Origin: Rhodospirillales bacterium
Lineage (GTDB): Bacteria; Pseudomonadota; Alphaproteobacteria; Rhodospirillales; JAOUPW01
DNA length: 8,807 nt
Assembly (NCBI GenBank): GCA_029879665.1
Contig: JAOUPW010000049.1
Span: 1-8,807 of the forward strand
Direction: 5' to 3'
Shown: in pieces, positions 1 through 8,464 of the stretch
Position numbering within the stretch: position 1 is the stretch's first letter
Layout: each line of letters starts with the position of its first letter
The notes under the pieces: generated by a model
Databases searched by the model: none
The model's input: only the letters and a program-made list of their open reading frames with translations
Told to the model about the DNA's origin: nothing
Made by a program: the position numbers and the translations under genes

Positions 1-1667
1 ACTGGGCGGCGACGGTTGCTGCCTGCCCCGTGACCGATATCCTGGATATGGCCGTAGCCCGCTACGGGGATCGGCCCTGCATAGATTTCCTTGATAAAAT
101 ATATAGTTACGATGAAATAGGCGAGTTGGTGCGCCGGGCGGCAAAGGGCTTTCAGACCCTCGGCGTCGGCAAGGGATCACGGATCGGCCTGTGCCTGCCC
201 AACACCCCTTATTACGTGATCTGTTATTACGCAATCCTCAAAGCAGGCGGAACTGTCGTCAATTTTAATCCGCTTTATGCCAAGCGGGAACTGAAACACC
301 AAGTTTCGGATTCCGGCACCACCATCATGGTTACCCTGAACGTCAGGCAGATTTATCCCAAGGTCGCCGATCTTCTTCAACACACCTGCCTTAAAAAAAT
401 CGTTGTCTGCAGCATGTCTGAAATTCTTCCTCCCTTCAGGGGCCTGCTGTTTTCGATCTTCAAGCGAAGTCAATTGGCCAGCATCCCCGAAGATGATCAT
501 CATGTTTCATTTGAGACCCTGACCATTAACAAAGGCGCGCCGACGCCGGTCACCATCGACGCACATGAAGACATCGCCCTTCTGCAATACACCGGCGGCA
601 CCACCGGCACACCCAAAGGCGCCATGTTGACCCATGCCAACCTGACGTCCAACGTGGATCAACTGATCCGCTGGTATCCGGAAATCGACATGGGCAATGA
701 AGTCATGCTGGCTGTAATTCCCTTTTTTCATGTCTTTTCCATGACGGTTGCCATGAACGTCGGCCTTGCGGTGGGCGCGGAGATAATCATGCTGCCCCGT
801 TTCGAACTGGATCAGGTTCTCGATACCATCACCAAAAAGCACCCGACTCTGTTTCCGGGCGTGCCAACCATCTTTGCCGCCATCGGCGCCGCCGAAAACC
901 TTGACCGGCATGACCTGTCCTCCCTCAGGGTTTGCCTGTCGGGCGGGGCGGCGCTACCCTTGGCGGTCAGGCAAAAATTCGAGACGCTAACGGGATGCTA
1001 TCTTGTCGAAGGTTACGGCCTCAGCGAAGCTTCGCCGGTGACCGCCTGCAATCCTATCGGTGGCGTCAACAAGGAAGGGTCTATCGGCTTGCCATTACCG
1101 GGAACCCTGGTGGAAATCCGCGATCCCGATAACCCTGAGCGGCTGATGCCTCCCGGCGAAATAGGCGAAATCTGTTTCACCGGCCCTCAGATCATGGCCG
1201 GATATTGGAACAATGCCGAGGAAACGAAGCAGACTCTCAGAGGAACCCGGCTTCATACCGGCGACATCGGCTACCTGGACGACGACGGCTACATCTTCCT
1301 GGTCGACCGTATCAAGGACCTGATCCTGTGCAGCGGCTTTAACGTTTATCCCCGTAACATTGAGGATGCAATTTATCTCCACCCCGCCGTCGAGGAAGTC
1401 ACCGTCATCGGCGTCAGTGATGAATACCGGGGGCAGACGCCGAAGGCTTTTATCAAGCTGAAAGAGGGGCAGCCGCTAACAACCGATGAACTACGGATGT
1501 TCCTGCAAGACAAACTGTCCAAAATCGAAATGCCGGAATTCATTGAATTCAGGGACGAACTCCCAAAAACCATGATCGGAAAGCTTTCGAAAAAGGAACT
1601 GGTTGCCCAGGAATTAACCAATACGAAGAACGAAACCAATACTATTGCTCCAAATAAACCACACTAA
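1..1667 (+). CDS. fadD: Long-chain fatty acid-CoA ligase (FadD-like), 5' end outside window
   Basis: ATP-dependent acyl-CoA synthetase of the ANL (AMP-binding) superfamily. It adenylates a free fatty acid and transfers the acyl group to CoA, the entry step of beta-oxidation. Residues are numbered from the GTG at 30. The adenylate P-loop YTGGTTGTPKGAM is at 187-199, PFFHVFSMT at 231-239, EGYGLSEASP at 327-336, the hinge-side LHTGDIGYLDDDGY at 408-421 with DRIKD at 426-430, SGFNVYP at 435-441, and the C-terminal PKTMIGK with the expected catalytic Lys at 518. The whole length resembles E. coli FadD. The frame stays open to the left edge, the GTG at 30 has no ribosome binding site, and it aligns to roughly residue 20-25 of E. 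coli FadD, so the true start is very likely upstream and a few tens of residues are missing. The thiolase gene follows after 29 bp, suggesting one operon. Exact chain-length preference cannot be read from the sequence. Confidence 0.93.
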   Translation, partial: WAATVAACPVTDILDMAVARYGDRPCIDFLDKIYSYDEIGELVRRAAKGFQTLGVGKGSRIGLCLPNTPYYVICYYAILKAGGTVVNFNPLYAKRELKHQVSDSGTTIMVTLNVRQIYPKVADLLQHTCLKKIVVCSMSEILPPFRGLLFSIFKRSQLASIPEDDHHVSFETLTINKGAPTPVTIDAHEDIALLQYTGGTTGTPKGAMLTHANLTSNVDQLIRWYPEIDMGNEVMLAVIPFFHVFSMTVAMNVGLAVGAEIIMLPRFELDQVLDTITKKHPTLFPGVPTIFAAIGAAENLDRHDLSSLRVCLSGGAALPLAVRQKFETLTGCYLVEGYGLSEASPVTACNPIGGVNKEGSIGLPLPGTLVEIRDPDNPERLMPPGEIGEICFTGPQIMAGYWNNAEETKQTLRGTRLHTGDIGYLDDDGYIFLVDRIKDLILCSGFNVYPRNIEDAIYLHPAVEEVTVIGVSDEYRGQTPKAFIKLKEGQPLTTDELRMFLQDKLSKIEMPEFIEFRDELPKTMIGKLSKKELVAQELTNTKNETNTIAPNKPH

Positions 1668-1696
1668 ATCACGGATAGGTTACGGAGAGGACGGAC

Positions 1697-2833
<1,137 letters not shown>

Positions 2834-5161
2834 ATGGGTGCCATCGAAAAGGTCGCGGTCATCGGCGCCGGCGTCATGGGCGCCGGCATTGCCGCCCACG
2901 TCAGCAATGCCGGCGTGTCCGTGGTTCTTCTAGATATCGTTCCGGACGGGGCGGAGAACCGCAATGTCATCGCCGAAGGTGCCGTTGCCAAAATGCTCAA
3001 GGCCGACCCCGCGCCGTTCATGCAAAAAAGCAATGCCCGTTTGATTACACCGGGCAATACAGAAGATCACCTGGAACTTCTGGCCGAGTGCGACTGGATC
3101 ATCGAGGCCGTGATCGAAAATCCCGGGATCAAGCAATCTCTTTACCGCAAGATCGAAGAGGCACGCAAACCAGGTTCCATTGTTTCGTCCAACACCTCGA
3201 CCATTCCCCTGGAGGTCCTGACTCGGGACATGCCTGAAAGTTTCCGCCGGAATTTCCTGATCACTCATTTTTTCAATCCGCCCCGCTATATGCGTCTTAT
3301 GGAAATCGTCACCGGCAACGAAACCGGTGCCGAAACCGCTAGCCGCATCCGGGATTTTTGCGACCGCAGCCTTGGCAAGGGGCTTGTCGATTGCAAAGAC
3401 ACTCCGGGCTTCATCGCCAATCGCATCGGCACCTACTGGCTGCAATGCGCCGTGGTCGAAGCCATGGACGGCGGCGTCACCATCGAGGAGGCGGACTCGG
3501 TCATGGGCCGTCCGGTGGGGATTCCCAAAACGGGAGTGTTCGGGCTGTTGGATCTGGTCGGCCTCGACCTCATGCCCCATGTGCTGAAGAGTCTCGAATC
3601 GGCGCTGCCGCCGGAAGACGACTTTCACGCCATTTACCGCGAACCGGAATTGATCGAGAAAATGATAGCGGACGGCTACACCGGCCGCAAAGGCAAGGGC
3701 GGCTTTTACCGGCTCAACACCTCTGGCGGCAAGCGCGACAAGGAAGCCATCGATCTTACTACCGGCGAATATTATTCCGCTACCCGACCCAAGCTGAGAA
3801 GCGTCAAGGCATCACGCAAGGACGGCCTTCGCGGCCTGGTTGATCACCCTGACAAAGGCGGACGTTATGCCTGGCGCGTGCTTTCACGGACCCTTTCCTA
3901 TGCGGCATCCCTGGTGCCGGAAATCGCTGATGATATTGTTGCCGTCGATACCGCCATGCGTCTGGGCTACAATTGGAAATTCGGCCCCTTCGAGCTAATC
4001 GACAAATTGGGCGCGTCATGGTTCGCCCGGCAGTTGAAGAAAGACGGCATGGCGGTTCCGCACATGCTGGAAATGGCCGAGGAACGTTCGTTCTACCGCA
4101 CCCAAAGCGGACGCCGCCAATACCTGAGCGTGACCGGCGCCTACAAGGACATGCCCCGGGCCGACGGAGTCGAGCTCTTATCGGATATCAAGCTCCGCGC
4201 CAAGCCGTTGGCCAAAAATATCTCTGCAAGCCTGTGGGACGTGGGCGACGGAGTCCTCTGCCTGGAATTTCACTCCAAGATGAATTCTCTCAACCCCCTG
4301 GTTCTCGCCATGATCCGCAAGGCGATCCGCATCGTGCCCAAGAACCACAAGGCGCTGGTGATTTACAACGAAGGATCCAACTTTTCTGTAGGCGCCAACA
4401 TCGGGCTGGTCATCGTTCCGGCTTACCTTCGCGCCTGGTTCATCATCCGCTGGCTGGTCGCCTTTGGCCAACAGACCTATAAACAATTGAAATTTGCGCC
4501 TTTCCCGGTGGTCGGGGCTCCGTCGGGAATGGCCTTGGGCGGGGGCTGTGAAGTCCTTCTCCATTGCGATGCCGTACAGGCCCACGGCGAAACCTATACC
4601 GGGCTGGTGGAGGCCGGCGTCGGCATCATTCCCGGCTGGGGCGGATGCAAGGAAATGCTGCAACGTTGTACCGCCAGCCCCAAGGTCATGAACGGCCCCA
4701 TGCCGCCGGTGATCAAGGTCTTCGAGACCGTCGGCGTTGCAACGGTGGCGAAATCCGCCCATGAGGCCAAAAGCCACCTGTTTTTCAGGCCCGATGACGA
4801 TATCACCATGAACCGCGACCGTTTGCTGGCCGACGCCAAGCTGAAGGCCCTGAAACTGGCGGGGGGATACAAGCCGCCCGAACCGGTGGAACTGTCCCTT
4901 CCCGGCGAAAGCGGCCGCATTGCCTTGGAGATGGCGGTCAATACCTTCCGCAAGCAGGGCAAGGCGACGCCCCATGACGTGGTCGTCACCGGCGTTCTGG
5001 CCGAGGCGATCAGCGGCGGCGCCACCGACATCACGGAAACGGTCACGGAAGACGGCCTGCTCAAGCTGGAACTGGATCGATTCATGAAACTGATCCGCAC
5101 CCCGGCCACCCTGGCCCGGATCAAGCATATGTTGAAAACCGGGAAACCATTAAGAAATTGA
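2834..5161 (+). CDS. 3-hydroxyacyl-CoA dehydrogenase / enoyl-CoA hydratase fusion (FadN-like domain order)
   Basis: Bifunctional beta-oxidation enzyme that should hydrate 2-enoyl-CoA and then oxidise the 3-hydroxyacyl-CoA with NAD+. The NAD-binding Rossmann domain starts at residue 5, with GAGVMG at 11-16. SSNTSTIP (118-125) and HFFNPP (145-150) contain the expected catalytic His145, with Glu157 in RLMEIV. DTPGFIANRI (189-198) opens the first 3HCDH C-terminal domain, which ends near GRKGKGGFY (284-292). A second C-terminal repeat lies at about 340-420. The crotonase domain spans about 465-650, with oxyanion-hole FSVGAN (517-522), GGGCE with Glu573, and Glu593 in VEAGVGIIPGWGG. Both hydratase Glu residues are therefore present. 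E. coli FadB has the hydratase first, whereas this order matches Bacillus FadN. The 775-residue length fits that type. The remaining 125 residues after the crotonase core are helical-looking and carry no motif I recognise. The start codon is fixed by GGAGG at 2821-2825, inside the end of the thiolase gene. Confidence 0.94.
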   Translation: MGAIEKVAVIGAGVMGAGIAAHVSNAGVSVVLLDIVPDGAENRNVIAEGAVAKMLKADPAPFMQKSNARLITPGNTEDHLELLAECDWIIEAVIENPGIKQSLYRKIEEARKPGSIVSSNTSTIPLEVLTRDMPESFRRNFLITHFFNPPRYMRLMEIVTGNETGAETASRIRDFCDRSLGKGLVDCKDTPGFIANRIGTYWLQCAVVEAMDGGVTIEEADSVMGRPVGIPKTGVFGLLDLVGLDLMPHVLKSLESALPPEDDFHAIYREPELIEKMIADGYTGRKGKGGFYRLNTSGGKRDKEAIDLTTGEYYSATRPKLRSVKASRKDGLRGLVDHPDKGGRYAWRVLSRTLSYAASLVPEIADDIVAVDTAMRLGYNWKFGPFELIDKLGASWFARQLKKDGMAVPHMLEMAEERSFYRTQSGRRQYLSVTGAYKDMPRADGVELLSDIKLRAKPLAKNISASLWDVGDGVLCLEFHSKMNSLNPLVLAMIRKAIRIVPKNHKALVIYNEGSNFSVGANIGLVIVPAYLRAWFIIRWLVAFGQQTYKQLKFAPFPVVGAPSGMALGGGCEVLLHCDAVQAHGETYTGLVEAGVGIIPGWGGCKEMLQRCTASPKVMNGPMPPVIKVFETVGVATVAKSAHEAKSHLFFRPDDDITMNRDRLLADAKLKALKLAGGYKPPEPVELSLPGESGRIALEMAVNTFRKQGKATPHDVVVTGVLAEAISGGATDITETVTEDGLLKLELDRFMKLIRTPATLARIKHMLKTGKPLRN

Positions 5162-5173
5162 TGCCCCATATCA

Positions 5174-5182
5174 TGGTATAAT
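5174..5182 (+). promoter_or_regulatory. Candidate extended -10 promoter for fadE
   Basis: TGGTATAAT fits the sigma-70 extended -10 pattern TGnTATAAT exactly. It sits in the only sizeable AT-rich gap of the operon, 44 bases before the fadE start codon. No good -35 box is present at 16-18 bp. TTGATG at 5158-5163 gives only a 13-bp spacer, but extended -10 promoters can work without a strong -35. Transcription would begin around 5188-5190, inside the GACAT repeat cluster. This is a sequence match only. Confidence 0.5.
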
Positions 5183-5211
5183 GTTGGACATTTTTATGTC
5201 TCGGCGGACAT
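5181..5211. repeat. Cluster of GACAT/ATGTC half-sites upstream of fadE, possible operator
   Basis: The gap before fadE holds GACAT (5187-5191), ATGTC (5196-5200) and GACAT (5207-5211). The first two form an inverted repeat around TTTT, and the second and third form one around TCGGCG. ATGT (5181-5184) and ACAT (5188-5191) add a further inverted pair. The 8-mer GGACATTT occurs twice, at 5186-5193 and 5206-5213, exactly 20 bp apart (about two helical turns). The cluster overlaps the expected transcription start of the extended -10 promoter, where a repressor would act. The 5-bp hairpin with a TTTT loop is too weak to be a convincing terminator. The identity of any binding protein is unknown. Confidence 0.4.
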
Positions 5212-5225
5212 TTAAGGAGAGATAG

Positions 5226-7646
5226 ATGCTTAGCGTCTCGTTTTTGATCGGACTGGCCTTTTTTATCGGCCTTCTTTTCCTGGGGCAGCCTTATTTAAGC
5301 TGGGTCGCGGGAACCGCCATCTATCTGCTGGGATGGTATGTAAGCGGAATCGAATCTCCGGTTTTCTTTACCCTGATCGCCGTGGCCGCGATCGCGGCGG
5401 CGGTTTTTTTCGCAACCCCCGTTCTCCGCCGACAGGTTTTGACCCGGCCCATCATGGTCCTGGTGCGCAAGATCCTGCCGACCATGGGGGAAACCGAACG
5501 CATAGCCCTGGAAGCCGGCACCGTGTGGTGGGACGGTGACCTGTTTACCGGCAAGCCCGATTGGAACAAGCTGCTCGATTTTAATATTCAGAAACTTTCG
5601 GAAAAGGAACGGGAGTTTCTCGAAGGTCCGGTCGAAGAACTGTGCCGCATGCTCAATGACTGGGAAATCGCCCAAGCTCGCGATCTTTCTCCGGAAGTCT
5701 GGGACTTCATCAAGAAAAACAATTTCTTCGGCATGATCATTCCCGAGGAATACGGCGGCCTCGGCTTTTCCGCCATCGCCCATTCGGCAGTGGTGACCAA
5801 AGTTTCCAGCCGTAGCGTCACCGCCGCCGTCACCATCATGGTGCCCAATTCCCTGGGCCCCGCTGAACTTCTGCTTCACTACGGCACCGATGAACAGAAA
5901 AACCACTACCTCCCCCGCCTTGCCATTGGCGAAGAGGTTCCCTGTTTTGCCCTGACCGAACCTCATGCCGGCAGCGACGCGACGGCAACCCGCAGCACCG
6001 GCGTGGTCTGCAAGGGTACGCACGAAGGCGCCGAAGTGCTGGGCATCCGCCTCAATTGGGCCAAGCGTTACATCACATTGGCTCCGGTCGCGACCGTGAT
6101 CGGACTGTCCTTTCGCCTGTCCGATCCTGATGGCCTGTTGGACGGGGAAAAAGACCTTGGCATTACCTGCGCCCTGATCCCCCGCGACACCGCCGGAATG
6201 GAGATCGGCAACCGTCATGATCCCATGGGCGTTCCCTTCCAGAACGGCCCTATTTTCGGCCGCGATGTTTTCATCCCCCTCGATTTCGTCATCGGCGGGC
6301 GCGCTGGCCTCGGTCAGGGCTGGCGCATGCTGATGGAGTCGCTCGCCGCCGGGCGCAGCATTTCTCTGCCGGCACTGTCGGTCGGCGCCACCGAGTTGGC
6401 GGCGCGGGTAACCGGCGCCTACGGCACCGTACGCGAACAATTCAACATGCCCATCGGTAAATTCGAAGGTATCGAGGAACGGCTGTCGCGCATTGGCGGC
6501 TACGCCTACCTGATGAATGGCGCCCGAACCTTGACTTGCGGCGCGGTCGATGCCGGCGAAAAACCGGCGGTTGTGTCGGCGATCGTCAAGGCTTACCTGA
6601 CCGAAGCCATGCGCGAAGCCTTGAACGACGCCATGGATATACGCGCCGGAGCCGCAATTTCCCGAGGGCCGAAGAACATTATCGGCCGCGGCTTCGTTTC
6701 CCACCCCATTTCCATCACCGTCGAAGGCGCCAACATCTTGACCCGGACACTGATTATTTTCGGCCAAGGCGCTATCCGCTGCCATCCTTACGTCCATGAA
6801 GAAATGGAGGCCATCGCCGAAAACGATCTGGCACGTTTCGACAAGGCATTTTTCGGCCATGTCGGATTCGTGTTTCAGAATATGGTCCGTTCCTTTCTCT
6901 TGGGGCTGACCTTCGGAAGGCTCGTGCGCGCGCCTTTGAATGGCGTTTCCTCTTCCTATTTCGGAAAACTCACCCGTTTCAGCGCCGCCTTCGCACTGAT
7001 CACCGACTTGGCGCTGGCGACCATGGGCGGTTCGCTCAAGCGCAAGGAGAAAATCAGCGGACGAATGGCCGATGCCCTGGCTTGGATGTATCTGGGTTCC
7101 GCCGCGCTGAAAAAGTTTTACGATGAAGACCAACCGGAGCGGGATGCTGCCGCGCTCCAGTGGAGCCTTGACCTCAGCCTTTACAATATCCAGGAAGCCT
7201 TGCGCCGGGTGCTCGATAACTTTCCCAACCGTCCAGCGGCATGGGCCTTGTACGTCTTCGCCTTTCCTTTCGGATTCCGGCATCGCCCGCCCCGGGACTC
7301 GCTTGGCGCAAAGGTGGCGCAAGGTTTATTAGAAGATGGAGAGTTTCGGTTGCATGTGACTTCCGACATCTTCATTCCGCCCCAGAACGAGGAAGGCTTG
7401 GGGCGGCTGGAAGCTGCCCTGGATGCGGTCGTCAAGGCAGCGTCCGCCAAGAACAAGATCAAGAACGCCGTTCGCACAAGACTCCTCGCCGATATGCCCG
7501 ACACTCAGTTGAGGGACGAAGCCGTCAAAGCCGGAATCATTACCGCCGATGAACAGCTTCTTCTGGAAAAAGCCGAAAAGATTCAGGATGAGGTGGTCCA
7601 GGTGGATGTCTTCGACCCGGAGACCTACACCGGCCTCAAAGGATAA
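5226..7646 (+). CDS. fadE: Membrane-anchored acyl-CoA dehydrogenase FadE
   Basis: FAD-dependent acyl-CoA dehydrogenase that introduces the 2,3 double bond in the first oxidation of beta-oxidation. It matches E. coli FadE over nearly its full length (806 residues here). Three hydrophobic segments at about 4-20, 22-40 and 44-63 should anchor it in the inner membrane. They are followed by the FadE hallmarks RKILPTMGETER (81-92) and GTVWWDGDLFTGKPDW (98-113). The dehydrogenase signature CFALTEPHAGSDA is at 240-252, KRYITLAP at 280-287, and FQNGP at 338-342. TVEGANILTR (498-507) has Glu500 at the position expected for the catalytic base, by analogy. IIFGQGAIRCHPYV (510-523) is typical of the family, and the region from about 520 to the end is the FadE-specific C-terminal domain (DUF1974). 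AAGGAGAG at 5214-5221 fixes the ATG. It lies 64 bp after the fusion gene and shares its pathway. It may be co-transcribed, but the gap carries a promoter candidate. Substrate range is not readable. Confidence 0.96.
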   Translation: MLSVSFLIGLAFFIGLLFLGQPYLSWVAGTAIYLLGWYVSGIESPVFFTLIAVAAIAAAVFFATPVLRRQVLTRPIMVLVRKILPTMGETERIALEAGTVWWDGDLFTGKPDWNKLLDFNIQKLSEKEREFLEGPVEELCRMLNDWEIAQARDLSPEVWDFIKKNNFFGMIIPEEYGGLGFSAIAHSAVVTKVSSRSVTAAVTIMVPNSLGPAELLLHYGTDEQKNHYLPRLAIGEEVPCFALTEPHAGSDATATRSTGVVCKGTHEGAEVLGIRLNWAKRYITLAPVATVIGLSFRLSDPDGLLDGEKDLGITCALIPRDTAGMEIGNRHDPMGVPFQNGPIFGRDVFIPLDFVIGGRAGLGQGWRMLMESLAAGRSISLPALSVGATELAARVTGAYGTVREQFNMPIGKFEGIEERLSRIGGYAYLMNGARTLTCGAVDAGEKPAVVSAIVKAYLTEAMREALNDAMDIRAGAAISRGPKNIIGRGFVSHPISITVEGANILTRTLIIFGQGAIRCHPYVHEEMEAIAENDLARFDKAFFGHVGFVFQNMVRSFLLGLTFGRLVRAPLNGVSSSYFGKLTRFSAAFALITDLALATMGGSLKRKEKISGRMADALAWMYLGSAALKKFYDEDQPERDAAALQWSLDLSLYNIQEALRRVLDNFPNRPAAWALYVFAFPFGFRHRPPRDSLGAKVAQGLLEDGEFRLHVTSDIFIPPQNEEGLGRLEAALDAVVKAASAKNKIKNAVRTRLLADMPDTQLRDEAVKAGIITADEQLLLEKAEKIQDEVVQVDVFDPETYTGLKG

Positions 7647-7660
7647 ACGGCCTCTACGAA

Positions 7661-7720
7661 CCTATTCGACCATGGGCCAAGCGCGCCGCGCTTATTCAAC
7701 CGCGGGCCAGATGCGACGCC
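7661..7720. repeat. 30-bp imperfect tandem repeat duplicating the 3' end of the adjacent minus-strand gene
   Basis: Units 7661-7690 and 7691-7720 agree at 21 of 30 positions, and seven of the nine differences are transitions. The right unit encodes, on the minus strand, the end of the 245-residue protein (GRRIWPAVE and stop TAA). The left unit, read in the same phase after that stop, spells ARRAWPMVE and stop TAG. The stop, the last Val and one Arg codon differ only synonymously between the copies. The left unit lies in the untranslated gap between the convergent fadE and this gene. Confidence 0.8.
7679..7693. terminator. Small GC-rich hairpin at the convergent fadE junction, weak terminator candidate
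   Basis: AAGCGC (7679-7684), loop GCC and GCGCTT (7688-7693) form a perfect 6-bp stem 32 bases after the fadE stop. On the plus strand it is followed by ATTC rather than a clean T run, and on the minus strand by GGCCC, so intrinsic termination would be inefficient at best. It is the only hairpin I see between the two converging genes. Part of the symmetry falls at the junction of the two tandem repeat units, so it may be incidental. Confidence 0.25.
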
Positions 7721-8429
7721 CGACACTGGGCGATCCCGGGGCGTGGACCGTGTAAGTGATAATGCGGTTGGTCCATTCTTTTTCATCGAGTGCCAGGGAT
7801 TCGTGGTTCTGAAAGTGCTTCTCCCGTTCTTCCAGGGACAAAAACTCATAAAGAACCGAATGCTTGGCCCACCCCACCAGGGACACCAGCTTACGCGTTG
7901 CGATGCAACCGGGCATGCGGGCCATGGCCGGCAGGCGGTACTGGGCATACCAGGCGGCGAGGTCATATTCATCTTCGAGGGACCGGGTACGGAAGCTGCC
8001 CATCTGGATCGCCGGGCCAGGCGTGGCGCCGGGGGCGTGCTGATCGTATTCGGGGCCATTGATGCGGGCTTCTTCGGTAAAAATACAGACCCGTGATCCA
8101 ACCCGGCGACCGAGCATGTTCCGGGCCCGGTCATTGAGATCCGGTTCCAGTTTAGTGATATCGGGACGGAAGAACACATGGGGCGAAGAAGCCCCCACCA
8201 GCACGACGAACTGGGTTCCGGTACCGAGGCCAGGCTCATCCGCCCGCGCCAGCCTTGCGCCGATCTTGTCCATGTTGACGCCGCCGCCGGTAATCTCGTA
8301 ATGCGCCGCCCAGGCGATGCCGGGCCGGGCTGCAATCATCGGCAGATGCGTGCCGTGCAGCCATTCGAGGTAATCCCCCCGGCCTTCGGCGGGCAGATCA
8401 TACCAAGTCGCCCAGATTCCCTGATCCAT
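7692..8429 (-). CDS. Protein of unknown function, probable tandem EthD-like dimeric alpha/beta-barrel
   Basis: I do not recognise a named family for this 245-residue protein. It has no signal peptide and no membrane segment. It appears to contain two related halves. Residues 5-45 (IWATWYDLP, then HGTHLPMIAARPG at 25-37 and AAHYE) resemble residues 158-195 (AAWYAQYRLPAMARMPG, then KLVSL and SVLYEF). Each half has the short aromatic-rich strand, an LP turn, a PG turn and a returning strand seen in small dimeric alpha/beta-barrel proteins such as EthD and antibiotic-biosynthesis monooxygenase domains. His28 of the first LP turn is replaced by Arg165 in the second. The start is supported by GGGAG (8438-8442) ahead of the ATG. 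It converges on fadE with 45 bp between the stops and is separated from the next minus-strand gene by a terminator. A role in binding or degrading a hydrophobic or aromatic compound is possible from the fold alone. Fold and role are inferences. Confidence 0.75.
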   Translation of the reverse strand: MDQGIWATWYDLPAEGRGDYLEWLHGTHLPMIAARPGIAWAAHYEITGGGVNMDKIGARLARADEPGLGTGTQFVVLVGASSPHVFFRPDITKLEPDLNDRARNMLGRRVGSRVCIFTEEARINGPEYDQHAPGATPGPAIQMGSFRTRSLEDEYDLAAWYAQYRLPAMARMPGCIATRKLVSLVGWAKHSVLYEFLSLEEREKHFQNHESLALDEKEWTNRIITYTVHAPGSPSVGRRIWPAVE

Positions 8430-8437
8430 TAAGCCTA

Positions 8438-8442
8438 CTCCC
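8438..8442 (-). promoter_or_regulatory. Ribosome binding site of the 245-residue gene
   Basis: Read on the minus strand, GGGAG lies 8 bases before the ATG at 8429-8427, which decides this start. The short stretch between it and the upstream hairpin contains AATAAATAG, AT-rich enough for a -10 region, but no convincing -35 box, so I do not call a promoter. Confidence 0.65.
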
Positions 8443-8464
8443 TATTTATTGTGTGAGCCGACAG

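Noticed and set aside
1668..1696. A promoter between the ligase and the thiolase
   Set aside because: The 29-bp gap holds only the thiolase ribosome binding site, and I see no -10/-35 pair in or just before it.
4178..5128. A 316-codon minus-strand frame opposite the dehydrogenase/hydratase fusion
   Set aside because: Same shadow effect: no recognisable motifs, and fully inside a gene with intact catalytic residues on the plus strand.
5187..5200. GACAT-TTTT-ATGTC hairpin as a terminator of the upstream operon
   Set aside because: The stem is only 5 bp and AT-rich, and no T tract follows it. It fits better as part of an operator-like repeat cluster.
5295..7322. A 675-codon open frame on the minus strand, opposite fadE
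   Set aside because: It is antisense to a clear fadE gene, has no family resemblance and has a composition rich in Gly, His, Gln and Asp. Long antisense frames are expected where the sense gene has GC-rich third positions.
7625..8335. A 236-codon minus-strand frame in another phase of the 245-residue gene
   Set aside because: The chosen frame has a good ribosome binding site, sensible amino acid composition and internal repeat structure. The alternative is rich in Pro, Ser, Arg and Trp and has no start signal.
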